DNA from: Caballeronia sp. LZ062
Lineage (GTDB): Bacteria; Pseudomonadota; Gammaproteobacteria; Burkholderiales; Burkholderiaceae
Direction: 5' to 3'
DNA length: 64,000 nucleotides
NCBI RefSeq assembly: GCF_031450785.1
Contig: NZ_JARTWB010000003.1
Location: 372,001 to 436,000 of the forward strand
The notes under the pieces were generated by a model. The model was given only the letters and a program-made list of their open reading frames with translations. It was not told the origin of the DNA and did not search any database. The position numbers and the translations under genes were made by a program. Below are positions 1 through 7,934 of this stretch, piece after piece. Position 1 is the first letter of the stretch, and each line of letters starts with the position of its first letter.

Positions 1-144
1 ATCGGCGTCGCGGATCGCGTGCTGGTGATGCGCGAAGGCGTGATCGCGGGCGAACTCGGCGGCCATTCGGGCACGCCGATCTCGCAGGAAGGAATCATCG
101 AACTGGCGACGGGCTCGCGGGCCGCGCTCGGTCAGGCGGCTTGA
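1..144 (+). CDS. rbsA: Sugar ABC transporter ATP-binding protein (C-terminal end only)
   Basis: Only the last 47 codons are in the window. The frame reads [19 protein letters not shown] and ends in TGA at 142-144. The stretch after the D-loop region, with [13 protein letters not shown], is typical of the second nucleotide-binding half of RbsA/MglA-type sugar importers. The permease and binding-protein genes follow in the same direction, so this is the energising subunit of the same importer. The gene symbol is by analogy; the substrate (ribose, xylose or another sugar) cannot be told from the fragment. Confidence 0.85.
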   Translation: MGVADRVLVMREGVIAGELGGHSGTPISQEGIIELATGSRAALGQAA

Positions 145-161
145 CGTTATTGGAGACAGAC

Positions 162-1208
162 ATGGCTAACACGACGAAACACCACAACACGGGCGCCGCC
201 CCCGTTTCGAGCGCCGAAAGCGCTGAAAGCGCGACGCAGCGGCAGCGTCGCATCGAGCATCGCGAGCGCATGCAAGTGCTCATGCGCACGGCGGGCATGT
301 TGCCCGTGTTGATTCTGCTGTGCATCGGCTTCGGTGTAGTCACCGACGGCTTCTTCAGCTTCCAGAACATGTCGATCGTCACGCAGCAGGCGTCGATCAA
401 CATCGTGCTGGCGGCGGGCATGACCTTCGTGATTCTGACGGGCGGCATCGACCTGTCGGTCGGCTCGGTGCTGTCGGCGGCGGCGGTCACGGCGCTGCTT
501 GCATCGAATCTGCAAGGCATGGGCTGGCTCGGCGTGCCTGCGGCGCTCGGCGTCGGGCTTGCCTTCGGCGTCATCAACGGCGCGCTCATCGCGCTGCTCA
601 AGCTGCCGCCCTTCATCGTGACGCTCGGTTCGTTGACCGCCGTGCGCGGCATCGCGCGGCTGATCGGTCACGACACGACCATCTTCAATCCGCAACTGTC
701 GTTCGCGTTCATCGGCAACGATTCAATCCTCGGCGTGCCGTGGCTCGTCGTGATCGCGCTCGCGGTCGTCGTCATCTCGTGGTTCATCCTGCGGCGCACG
801 GTGCTAGGCCTGCGCATTTATTCCGTTGGCGGCAATCCGGAAGCGGCGCGGCTCTCGGGCATCAAGGTTTGGGGCATCCAGATGTTCGTCTACGCGATGT
901 CCGGCCTGCTCGCGGGCCTCGGCGCGGTGATGTCCGCCGCGCGGCTCTATGCGGCGAACGGCCTGCAACTCGGCCAGTCGTATGAACTCGATGCCATCGC
1001 CGCGGTCATTCTCGGCGGCACGAGCTTCGTGGGCGGCGTCGGCTCGATCGTCGGCACGCTGGTGGGCGCGCTCATCATCGCGGTGCTGTCGAACGGCCTG
1101 GTGCTACTCGGCGTGTCGGATATCTGGCAGTACATCATCAAGGGCCTCGTGATCATCGGCGCGGTGGCGCTCGACCGTTATCGCCAGCGCGGATCGGCTC
1201 GCACGTGA
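162..1208 (+). CDS. rbsC: Ribose-type sugar ABC transporter permease
   Basis: Inner-membrane permease of the RbsC/AraH family, 348 aa, the usual length. A hydrophilic N-terminus of about 50 residues precedes a chain of hydrophobic segments. Family motifs include GGIDLSVGS near residue 100 and LGGTSFVGGVGSIVG near residue 285. The ATG at 162 is chosen because GGAG lies 7 nt upstream at 152-155; an in-frame TTG at 141 has no better site. It follows the ATPase gene by 17 bp and precedes the binding protein, as in an rbsACB operon. Substrate is inferred only from the family. Confidence 0.9.
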   Translation: MANTTKHHNTGAAPVSSAESAESATQRQRRIEHRERMQVLMRTAGMLPVLILLCIGFGVVTDGFFSFQNMSIVTQQASINIVLAAGMTFVILTGGIDLSVGSVLSAAAVTALLASNLQGMGWLGVPAALGVGLAFGVINGALIALLKLPPFIVTLGSLTAVRGIARLIGHDTTIFNPQLSFAFIGNDSILGVPWLVVIALAVVVISWFILRRTVLGLRIYSVGGNPEAARLSGIKVWGIQMFVYAMSGLLAGLGAVMSAARLYAANGLQLGQSYELDAIAAVILGGTSFVGGVGSIVGTLVGALIIAVLSNGLVLLGVSDIWQYIIKGLVIIGAVALDRYRQRGSART

Positions 1209-1255
1209 CGAACTCTTGTCGGTTCACGACGCCTTACATCGCTTAGAGTCACAAC

Positions 1256-1285
1256 CATCAACATCAACATCAACATCAACATCAA
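1256..1285 (+). repeat. Five tandem copies of CATCAA in the rbsB leader
   Basis: Five perfect 6-bp units fill the gap between the permease stop and the binding-protein start, ending 10 bp before the Shine-Dalgarno GGAGA at 1296-1300. Copy-number change would alter leader length in 6-nt steps without affecting either reading frame. Confidence 0.9.
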
Positions 1286-1307
1286 CGAAACAACCGGAGA
1301 CAACCCT

Positions 1308-2255
1308 ATGCGCAAGTACAACAAGCTGTTCGCGAGCATGGCGCTCGCGCTCGGATGCACGATGACGCTCACCGCGCACGCCGCCGACAAGCCGCTGAAG
1401 GCCATCGGCATCACGGTCGGTTCGCTCGGCAACCCGTACTTCGTGACGATTTCCAGAGGCGCGGAAGCGAAAGCCAAGGCCATCAATCCGAACGCGAAGG
1501 TCACGGCCGTCTCGTCCGATTACGACATGAACAAGCAGTTCACGCAGATCGACAACTTCATCTCGGCGCACGTGGACATGATCCTGCTGAACGCCGTTGA
1601 CCCGAAGGCTATCGAGCCGGCGGTGAAGAAGGCGAAGGCGGCGGGCATCGTCGTGGTCGCGGTGGACGTCGCGGCGGCGGGCGCCGACGCCACCGTGCAG
1701 ACCAACAACGTGCAGGCCGGCCAGCTCGCGTGCGATTTCCTTGCTAAGAAGCTCAACGGCAAGGGCAATGTGGTGATCGAGAACGGGCCGCAGGTGTCGG
1801 CGGTGATCGACCGCGTGAACGGCTGCAAGACGGTGCTCGCGAAGAACCCCGGCATCAAGGTGCTCTCCGACGATCAGGACGCGAAAGGCTCGCGCGAAGG
1901 CGGCATGAACGCGATGCAGGGCTATCTCACGCGCTTTCCGAAGCTCGACGGTCTCTTCGCGATCAACGATCCGCAAGCTATCGGCAGCGATCTCGCGGCG
2001 AAGCAGCTGCATCGCTCGAATATCGTGATCACGTCGGTGGATGGCGCGCCGGATATCGAGAACGCGCTCAAGACCGACACGCTGGTCCAGGCGTCCGCGA
2101 GCCAGGACCCGTGGTCGATGGCGCAGCAGGCGGTGAGCGTCGGCTATGACCTGATGAACGGCAAGAAGCCGAGCAGCACGATGATCCTGATGCCGTCCAC
2201 GCTCGTTACGCGCGAGAACGTCGGCAATTACAAGGGCTGGTCCGCGCCGCACTAA
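1308..2255 (+). CDS. rbsB: Periplasmic sugar-binding protein of ABC transporter
   Basis: Type I periplasmic binding protein (peripla_BP_4/RbsB family), 315 aa. Residues 1-25 are a Sec signal peptide ending in TAHAADK. The mature part has the family pattern: GITVGSLGNPYFVTISRGAE at the N-lobe, IDNFISAHVDMILLNAVDP, and INDPQAIGSDLAAKQL near residue 220. GGAGA at 1296-1300 sits well before the ATG. It delivers the sugar to the permease encoded just upstream. Its place as last gene of the operon, 99 bp after the permease, allows separate translational control. The ligand is not predictable. Confidence 0.88.
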   Translation: MRKYNKLFASMALALGCTMTLTAHAADKPLKAIGITVGSLGNPYFVTISRGAEAKAKAINPNAKVTAVSSDYDMNKQFTQIDNFISAHVDMILLNAVDPKAIEPAVKKAKAAGIVVVAVDVAAAGADATVQTNNVQAGQLACDFLAKKLNGKGNVVIENGPQVSAVIDRVNGCKTVLAKNPGIKVLSDDQDAKGSREGGMNAMQGYLTRFPKLDGLFAINDPQAIGSDLAAKQLHRSNIVITSVDGAPDIENALKTDTLVQASASQDPWSMAQQAVSVGYDLMNGKKPSSTMILMPSTLVTRENVGNYKGWSAPH

Positions 2256-2599
2256 GGCCGCATTTCGCCGCTCGCCTTGCTCAGCGAGCGGCGCCTCGCG
2301 TACGGTCTCCGGGTATGCGGCGGCGAGCCGCGCCCGGCGACCGCCCGTGGTTCTTTGGGCAATTCCAGCACCGCATTCCACTTCGGCCGCCATCCGAACG
2401 GCAAGCCGTCTGCTCATCAATCCCAGCCTGCTCTCAACCTGTCGATGCCGACGACCGCAGTTTTCGCGGCGAGGCTTGGCGCGCACACGCACGCACGGTA
2501 CAGACACGGCGTATCCTGTGGCTTCGAGACGCGGCCGTGCTTCGGTGAACGGCGATGCGCGTCGTCAAACGATCAAGCAGCGCACACAGGAGAAACTGA
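2256..2599. other. Intergenic region between rbsB and lpdA
   Basis: 344 bp. A hairpin at 2266-2293 lies just after the rbsB stop. The remainder shows no convincing gene; short open frames here have no family likeness. A Shine-Dalgarno AGGAGA lies directly before the next gene at about 2588-2593. Confidence 0.6.
2266..2293 (+). terminator. Hairpin after rbsB
   Basis: CGCCGCTCGC and GCGAGCGGCG form perfect 10-bp arms around an 8-nt loop, 10 bp past the rbsB stop. There is no T-tract, so it may act as an mRNA 3'-end stabiliser rather than a classical intrinsic terminator. Confidence 0.5.
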
Positions 2600-4375
2600 A
2601 TGGCCAGGGTTGAAGTCAAGGTTCCGCAGCTTTCCGAATCCGTCACCGAAGCGACGATGCTGCCGTGGAAAAAGAAAGCGGGCGACCCCGTGACGCAAGA
2701 CGAGATTCTCGTCGAGCTGGAAACCGACAAGGTCGTGCTCGAAGTGCCGGCGCCCGCCTCGGGCGTGCTGGCGGAAGTGCTCAAACAGCAAGGCGATATC
2801 GTCCACGCGGACGAACTGCTCGCCGCCATCGATACCGAGGCGAAAGCCGCTGCGCCTTCTGCGCCCGCGCCTGTTGCTCCGCCTGCATCTGAAAAGCCCG
2901 CCGCTGCTCCGGCGCAACAGGCGAGCCCCGCAGAATCTGCGGGCGACAAGGCCGATTTCGACGTCATCGTGATCGGGGCGGGCCCCGGCGGATACATCGC
3001 CGCGATCCGCGCCGCGCAGCTCGGCATGTCGGTCGCGTGCGTCGAGGAATGGATCAACCCGGCGGGCAAGCCCAAGCTCGGCGGCACCTGTCTGAACGTC
3101 GGCTGTATTCCGTCGAAGGCGCTGCTCGCGTCGTCCGAGGCGTTCGAAAACGCGAAGCTGCATTTCGGCGATCACGGCATTTCGATGGACAACCTGAACG
3201 TCGACATCAAGAAGATGGTCGGCCGCAAGGAAGCCATCGTCGAGAAGATCACAGGCGGCGTCGAGTTCCTGTTTCGCAAGAACAAGATCACGTGGCTCAA
3301 GGGCCACGGCAAGCTCGCGGGCAAGGCGGGCGGCGCGTTTCGCATCGAAGTGAGCGGCGGCGAGCAAGGCGCGACGCATACCGCGAAGCACGTGATCATC
3401 GCGACGGGTTCGAAAGCGCGCCATCTGCCGAACGTTCCCGTGGACAACCGCATCGTGTCCGACAACGAAGGCGCGCTCGCTTTCGATTCCGCGCCCAAGA
3501 AGCTGGCCGTGATCGGCGCGGGCGTGATCGGGCTGGAACTCGGTTCGGTGTGGCGCAGGCTCGGCGCGGAAGTCACGATTCTGGAGGCGCTGCCCGAGTT
3601 CCTCGCCTCGACCGACACTGCGATCCAGAAGGAAGCCGCCAAGCTCTTCAAAAAGCAAGGGCTGACCATTCACCTCGGCGTGAAGATCGAGAACGTGAAG
3701 GCGTCGGATTCAGGCGTGTCCGTCTCCTATACCGACAAGGACGGCGCCGCCCAGACGCTCGACGCGGACCGCCTGATCGTGTCCATCGGCCGCGTGCCGA
3801 ACACCGACAATCTCGGCCTCGATTCCATCGGCCTCGCGACAGACCAGCGCGGCTTCATTCCCGTCGACGGCCATTGCGCGACGACCGTGCCGAACGTCTA
3901 CGCGATCGGCGACGTCGTGCGCGGCCCAATGCTCGCGCACAAGGCCGAAGACGAAGGCGTGATGGTGGCCGAGATCATCGACGGACAGAAGCCGCACATC
4001 GACTACAACTGCATTCCGTGGGTGATCTACACGCATCCGGAAATCGCGTGGGTCGGCCAGACCGAACAGGCGCTCAAAGCAGAAGGCCGCGAGTACCGCA
4101 CCGGCCAGTTCCCGATGATGGCGAACGGCCGCGCGCTCGGCATCGGCGAGACGGACGGCTTCATCAAGATGATCGCCGATGCGAAGACCGACGAGATTCT
4201 CGGCGTGCACATCGTTTCGGCGAACGCGTCGGACCTGATCGCCGAAGCGGTCGTGGCGATGGAGTTCAAGGCGGCGTCGGAGGATATCGGCATCATCTCG
4301 CATCCGCATCCGTCGCTCTCGGAAGTGATGCGCGAGGCGGCGCTCGCCGTAACCAAGCGCGCGCTCAATATCTGA
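2600..4375 (+). CDS. lpdA: Dihydrolipoyl dehydrogenase with N-terminal lipoyl domain
   Basis: E3 component that re-oxidises dihydrolipoyl groups of 2-oxoacid dehydrogenase complexes using FAD and NAD+. 591 aa, longer than a plain E3 (about 475) because residues 1-80 form a biotinyl/lipoyl domain with ETDKV (Lys44 is the lipoylation site). An Ala/Pro-rich linker (about 82-117) follows. The flavoprotein starts at DVIVIGAGPGGY (121-132), with the redox pair Cys164/Cys169 in GGTCLNVGCIPSK, an NAD-binding GAGVIG and the C-terminal SHPHPSLSE active-site motif. The lipoyl domain resembles the E2o (succinyltransferase) type. No E1 or E2 gene lies nearby. Confidence 0.93.
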   Translation: MARVEVKVPQLSESVTEATMLPWKKKAGDPVTQDEILVELETDKVVLEVPAPASGVLAEVLKQQGDIVHADELLAAIDTEAKAAAPSAPAPVAPPASEKPAAAPAQQASPAESAGDKADFDVIVIGAGPGGYIAAIRAAQLGMSVACVEEWINPAGKPKLGGTCLNVGCIPSKALLASSEAFENAKLHFGDHGISMDNLNVDIKKMVGRKEAIVEKITGGVEFLFRKNKITWLKGHGKLAGKAGGAFRIEVSGGEQGATHTAKHVIIATGSKARHLPNVPVDNRIVSDNEGALAFDSAPKKLAVIGAGVIGLELGSVWRRLGAEVTILEALPEFLASTDTAIQKEAAKLFKKQGLTIHLGVKIENVKASDSGVSVSYTDKDGAAQTLDADRLIVSIGRVPNTDNLGLDSIGLATDQRGFIPVDGHCATTVPNVYAIGDVVRGPMLAHKAEDEGVMVAEIIDGQKPHIDYNCIPWVIYTHPEIAWVGQTEQALKAEGREYRTGQFPMMANGRALGIGETDGFIKMIADAKTDEILGVHIVSANASDLIAEAVVAMEFKAASEDIGIISHPHPSLSEVMREAALAVTKRALNI

Positions 4376-4399
4376 TTACGCGCGTGCCGCAGGATGCAG

Positions 4400-4414
4400 C
4401 CGGTCGCCGACCGG
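4400..4414 (+). terminator. Short hairpin after lpdA
   Basis: CCGGTC-GCC-GACCGG followed by TTGCTTT, 25 bp after the lpdA stop. The stem is short; probable but weak terminator. Confidence 0.4.
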
Positions 4415-4527
4415 TTGCTTTACTCGCCCTCACAGCCGGTGGCGAAGGCATGGCCCGGGAACATCCGGCATCGCCTGACGCTCTTGCACGTTCGCTGAAC
4501 GTTGGCGCGAACCACCCTACAATCGTC

Positions 4528-4560
4528 GCGCGGCCGCCGCTTTCATTCGGGCGGCCGCGC
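4528..4560. other. GC-rich hairpin before the DUF4148 gene
   Basis: Perfect 11-bp arms GCGCGGCCGCC and GGCGGCCGCGC around an 11-nt loop, ending 40 bp before the start codon at 4600. A TACAAT (4518-4523) lies just upstream and could be a -10 box, which would put the hairpin in the 5' leader. Function unknown; it could also be a terminator left from upstream transcription. Confidence 0.45.
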
Positions 4561-4599
4561 TTCGTTCGATGTTTCACGCATCTCAACCGTGGAGAGGAT

Positions 4600-4881
4600 A
4601 TGAACGTAACGCTTGCCAGGAAGCTCGCTGTCTCGATGATCGTGGCCGCCTTCGGTGTCTCCGGCGCGCCTGTATCGTATGCGCAGGACAACAGCGGCGC
4701 GACCGACGCCGCGCCATCGACGAAAGCCCAGCGCAAGGCGGCGCGCAAGGACGCGCGCGCAAAGAAGAACGCCGAATTGAAGAAGCTGGAAGGCGCGGGA
4801 TACAACCCCGCACAACGCGATGACGCGTCGTATCCGCAAGATATTCAGAGCGCCCAGAAGAAGGCCGGAATCGGGCAGTAA
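4600..4881 (+). CDS. Small periplasmic DUF4148-type protein
   Basis: 93 aa. Residues 1-28 are a signal peptide ending SYAQD. The mature part is highly basic (KAQRKAARKDARAKKNAEL) and ends with the GYNPAQRDDASYPQDIQ signature typical of DUF4148 proteins, which are abundant in Burkholderiaceae and of unknown function. GGAGAGG lies at 4591-4597, just before the ATG. It stands alone between lpdA and the nicotinate cluster, with its own hairpins on both sides. Confidence 0.8.
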   Translation: MNVTLARKLAVSMIVAAFGVSGAPVSYAQDNSGATDAAPSTKAQRKAARKDARAKKNAELKKLEGAGYNPAQRDDASYPQDIQSAQKKAGIGQ

Positions 4882-4894
4882 TTCATAGCTGGAC

Positions 4895-4919
4895 ACGCGC
4901 CGCGCCCGCCGCGGCGCGT
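4895..4919 (+). terminator. Hairpin after the DUF4148 gene
   Basis: ACGCGCCGCG and CGCGGCGCGT are perfect 10-bp arms with a 5-nt loop, 13 bp after the stop codon. No T-run follows. Confidence 0.5.
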
Positions 4920-5039
4920 CGTGGTTCTCTCCCCGCCTCTCGCCGTAGCCGTCTGTCCCGGCATCAGTGCAGTCTCACTCCTCGCCTCGCTGCACGCACC
5001 CTCCCGCTTCCTCCCGCAGAACCCCTATTTTTTTCCTGA

Positions 5040-5069
5040 TTGCGGTTATTAATTATAGGTACATATAAT
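5040..5069 (+). promoter_or_regulatory. Promoter and operator before nicT
   Basis: A near-perfect palindrome at 5052-5069 (ATTATA, six central bases G-GTAC-A, TATAAT) contains a consensus -10 box TATAAT at 5064-5069. A TTGCGG at 5040-5045 is an 18-bp-spaced -35 candidate. A second copy of the same design lies at 7872-7889 before nicC. A repressor bound here would cover the -10 box. The regulator is inferred to be the TetR protein encoded at 6896-7735. Confidence 0.65.
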
Positions 5070-5175
5070 AAACCAGCGTCGAAACCGGTGGGCCCCCGCT
5101 TCGCGCAGCCCGGCAATTCGCCGGTCCGAGTGGCATTCATGGACGGTGCGAGCCGTCGACAACGAGGAGTTGTTC

Positions 5176-6585
5176 ATGTCGCAAGCAGAGCTTCAATCCG
5201 GCCCGGCCTTTCCGCCGCGCGCGGAGCATCCATCGGTTTCGGATCGCGGCGAGACGTGGAGCGGCGAGGTGCCGGTCGAAGCGTTCATCGACGCCCATCG
5301 GTTTTCGCGCTCGCAGTGGCTGCTCATGGGCGTGTGCTTCCTGATCGTGCTGATCGACGGCATGGACACCGCCGCCATCGGCTATATCGCGCCGTCGCTC
5401 GTGAAAGGCTGGGGCATTTCGAAGGCCGCGCTCGCCCCCGTGCTGAGCGCCGCGCTCTTCGGGCTCGCGGCGGGCGCGGTGATTTCCGGTCCCGCCGCCG
5501 ACCGCTTCGGCCGCAAGAGCGTGCTGATCGCGGCCACCGCGTTCTTCGGCGGGATGAGTCTCGCCACCGCGTTCGCGGGCACCATCGAATCGCTCGTCGC
5601 GCTGCGTTTTCTCACCGGCATCGGCCTCGGCGCGGCCATTCCGAACAGCATCACGCTCGTGTCCGAATACGCGCCCAAACGCAGCCGCGCGATCATCGTC
5701 AACACGACGTATTGCGGCTTCACGGTCGGCGCGGCGCTCGGCGGCTTCGTTTCGTCGTGGCTGATCCCGTCGTTCGGATGGCATAGCCTCTTCGTGGTCG
5801 GCGGCGTGTTTCCGCTCCTTCTCGTGCTCGGCGTGGCGCTCTGGGTGCCGGAATCGGTGCGCTTTCTCGTGAAGCGCGGCGCGGCGAAGGAAAAGATCGC
5901 GGCGCCGCTCGCCAGGATCGCGCCGCTCGACGTCTCGCGCGTCACGGCCTTTCGCCTGTCCGAGCGCACCGAAACGACCGCGAAAACATCCGTCGGCGCC
6001 ATTCTCTCGAAGCACTTTCTCGTCGGCACCGTCATGCTGTGGCTCACGTATTTCATGGGCCTCGTCATCTTCTATCTGCTGATGAGCTGGATGCCGCTCC
6101 TGATGAACGAAGCCGGCTTCACGCCCGAGCGCGCCGCACTGCTGACCGCGCTCTTTCCGCTCGGCGGCGGCATCGGCACGGTCGCATCCGGCTGGCTCAT
6201 GGACCGCTGGAACGCCAACATCATCGTGATGCTCGGCTATCTGCTCACCGCGGCGTTCATCTTCGTCGTCGGACAGGCAATCGGCAGTATCGGCCTCGTG
6301 AGCGCGCTCATCTTTCTCGCCGGCACGACCATGAACGGCGCGCAATCGTCGATGCCCTCGCTCGCCGCCATGTTCTACCCGACGCAAAGCCGCGCCACCG
6401 GCGTGTCGTGGATGTACGGCGTCGGGCGCTTCGGCGGCATCGCGGGCGTGGCGCTCGGCGGGCTTTTCGCGCAATGGAAGCTCGGTTTGCCGGCCGTGTT
6501 CGCGCTGCTCGCCGTGCCTTCGGTGATCGCGGGCCTCGCGCTCTTCGTGAAGCTGAAGGCGCATCCGGGACGCGAGCACGCGTGA
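5176..6585 (+). CDS. nicT: MFS transporter, aromatic acid:H+ symporter type (nicotinate uptake)
   Basis: 12-TM major facilitator of the AAHS family (BenK/PcaK/NicT-like), 469 aa. Motifs seen: LIVLIDGMDTAAIGYIAPSL in TM1, the loop motif GPAADRFGRKSVL, RFLTGIGLGAAIPNSITLV in TM4, and a central loop after WVPESVRFL. The ATG at 5176 follows GAGGAG at 5164-5169; a GTG 30 nt upstream lacks a site. The adjoining degradation genes point to nicotinate or 6-hydroxynicotinate as substrate, which is inference. A palindromic operator precedes it, matching that of nicC. Confidence 0.85.
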   Translation: MSQAELQSGPAFPPRAEHPSVSDRGETWSGEVPVEAFIDAHRFSRSQWLLMGVCFLIVLIDGMDTAAIGYIAPSLVKGWGISKAALAPVLSAALFGLAAGAVISGPAADRFGRKSVLIAATAFFGGMSLATAFAGTIESLVALRFLTGIGLGAAIPNSITLVSEYAPKRSRAIIVNTTYCGFTVGAALGGFVSSWLIPSFGWHSLFVVGGVFPLLLVLGVALWVPESVRFLVKRGAAKEKIAAPLARIAPLDVSRVTAFRLSERTETTAKTSVGAILSKHFLVGTVMLWLTYFMGLVIFYLLMSWMPLLMNEAGFTPERAALLTALFPLGGGIGTVASGWLMDRWNANIIVMLGYLLTAAFIFVVGQAIGSIGLVSALIFLAGTTMNGAQSSMPSLAAMFYPTQSRATGVSWMYGVGRFGGIAGVALGGLFAQWKLGLPAVFALLAVPSVIAGLALFVKLKAHPGREHA

Positions 6586-6658
6586 TTCTTCGCGGGCCGG
6601 GTGTCTCGCGACGCGCGGCTCGCGTCACTTGTTCAACGCAACGACAGGAAGCAAAGCA

Positions 6659-6886
6659 ATGAGTCAGGAACTGGATGTATTGACGGGCAAGCTGCATGGC
6701 CTGACCGCCGCGATCAGCGTGATCGCGGCCGCGCTGCCGCAGAGCGCATCGGCGGATGTGCAGGAAACGCTGCGCGACATGATCGGCGAAACCGCGAGCG
6801 CCGACTTGCCTCCCGCCGCGCTCTCGTCGATGCACGCGATGCTTGCGCACGTGATCGAGTCGATGGAGATTGGCTTGCGTCGTTGA
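6659..6886 (+). CDS. Small conserved-looking protein of unknown function
   Basis: 75 aa, soluble and acidic in its middle, starting MSQELDVLTGKLHGLTAAI. No signal peptide or recognised domain. AGGAAG lies 7 nt before the ATG at 6659, and a terminator-like hairpin with a T-run follows at 6901-6925. It lies 73 bp after nicT and is likely co-transcribed with it. Codon use matches the neighbours. I do not recognise the family. Confidence 0.6.
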   Translation: MSQELDVLTGKLHGLTAAISVIAAALPQSASADVQETLRDMIGETASADLPPAALSSMHAMLAHVIESMEIGLRR

Positions 6887-6895
6887 TGCGTTGTG

Positions 6896-7735
6896 TCACG
6901 CCGCCCGCGCGGTGCGGGCGGTTTTGGTTTTCGCGCTTGTCTCCACCTTGCTCGTCTGCGTTTTGCGCGGCTTCTTCGCATCGGCATCCGGCGCGGCTTG
7001 CGCCTTCTTCGCGCGGCTCGTGCCCTTGGGCTTCGCGGCTGCGCTCGCCTGAGCCTCCAATCCACCCACGATGAAGCTCGTCAACTGCTCCAGCGTCTCG
7101 TTTGCGTCCCACGGATCGCATGCGCCTTTCGCGAGCACATCGAGACGGTGCGTATCGGAAAACGCATACAGGTATGCGCCGATCATCGCGGTCACGCGCC
7201 AGTACAGGTCTTTCGCGGGCAAGCCGGGAAGCGCGCTGCGTAAGGCGTCGACGTAGGCATCGGTAGAGTCGCCGTAAGCGGTGCTGCGCAGGCTGTATGA
7301 AATCTCGGGCGGCTCGGTATGCAGCCGCGCCTGTAGCCGGATGAACGCGCGCCCGCCGTCGGACTTGCGCAGCGCGACGAGCGGCAGCAGAAACGCCCGC
7401 ACGATGTCGTGCACGCCGGGCTTCGCGCCGGCCTTGGTCAGCGCGTGCAGTTCGTTCACGCGTTCGTCGGAAATCAGCTTCGCGCGACGCAGAAAGACCT
7501 GCTCGAAGAGTTGCTGCTTGGTGCCGAAGTAGTAAGTGATCAGCGCCTGCGTGACGCCGCACGACGCCGCCACGTCCTTGAGCGACGTGCCCGCATAACC
7601 GCGTTGCGAGAAGTCGACTTCCGCTGCATCGAGGATGTTCTCGCGCTGGTTGATGTTGCCCGTCGGGCGGCCGAGGCGCTTCTTCTTGCCCGATGCGCCG
7701 TGGGCGTGAGCGTGAGGGGTGTCGTCTTTCGTCAT
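6896..7735 (-). CDS. TetR-family transcriptional regulator of the nic cluster
   Basis: 279 aa. The N-terminal HTH spans about residues 30-75: DFSQRGYAGTSLKDVAASCG then VTQALITYYFGTKQQLFEQV. The middle is a TetR ligand-binding domain. Unusually, about 50 C-terminal residues are a Lys/Ala/Thr-rich tail (KPKGTSRAKKAQ, TAKTKT-like) of low complexity. It is divergent from nicC, and an operator-like palindrome lies in the shared spacer (7872-7889), so autorepression plus control of nicC and nicT is likely. In Pseudomonas putida the nic genes use a MarR (NicR) and a TetR (NicS) regulator; which this matches cannot be told here. Confidence 0.85.
   Translation of the reverse strand: MTKDDTPHAHAHGASGKKKRLGRPTGNINQRENILDAAEVDFSQRGYAGTSLKDVAASCGVTQALITYYFGTKQQLFEQVFLRRAKLISDERVNELHALTKAGAKPGVHDIVRAFLLPLVALRKSDGGRAFIRLQARLHTEPPEISYSLRSTAYGDSTDAYVDALRSALPGLPAKDLYWRVTAMIGAYLYAFSDTHRLDVLAKGACDPWDANETLEQLTSFIVGGLEAQASAAAKPKGTSRAKKAQAAPDADAKKPRKTQTSKVETSAKTKTARTARAA
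6901..6925 (+). terminator. Plus-strand terminator inside the 3' end of the TetR gene
   Basis: CCGCCCGC, 5-nt loop, GCGGGCGG, then TTTT and a second TTT. It lies 15 bp after the 75-aa gene and within the last codons of the convergent TetR gene. Confidence 0.65.
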
Positions 7736-7862
7736 GCGTGGCGTGCTGCGTGAGAGACCAGGAGCCGCTTGCGACTGCGGCTGCGTTCGACGCCTATTTT
7801 ACGGTCGTTTGGACGCTTATCCCGAATTTCCCTGACGCACTCGCATCGCCCCGTCCGCGCCG

Positions 7863-7890
7863 TTGCATTTATTTATACGGCCATATAATA
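7863..7890 (+). promoter_or_regulatory. Promoter and operator before nicC
   Basis: Inverted repeat TTATA (7873-7877), six central bases C-GGCC-A, TATAA (7884-7888), overlapping a consensus TATAAT at 7884-7889. TTGC at 7863-7866 is a weak -35 candidate. Same architecture as the site at 5052-5069 before nicT; 9 bases CATATAATA are identical in both. It also lies in the divergent promoter region of the TetR gene. Confidence 0.65.
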
Positions 7891-7934
7891 TTTGCCAGGC
7901 ATCCACACGGCATTCTTTTCAGAAGGACGAGATC

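Noticed and set aside
3037..4881. 614-aa plus-strand frame running through lpdA and the DUF4148 gene
   Set aside because: It is an Arg-rich out-of-frame reading of lpdA; only its last 93 codons, from 4600, are a real gene.
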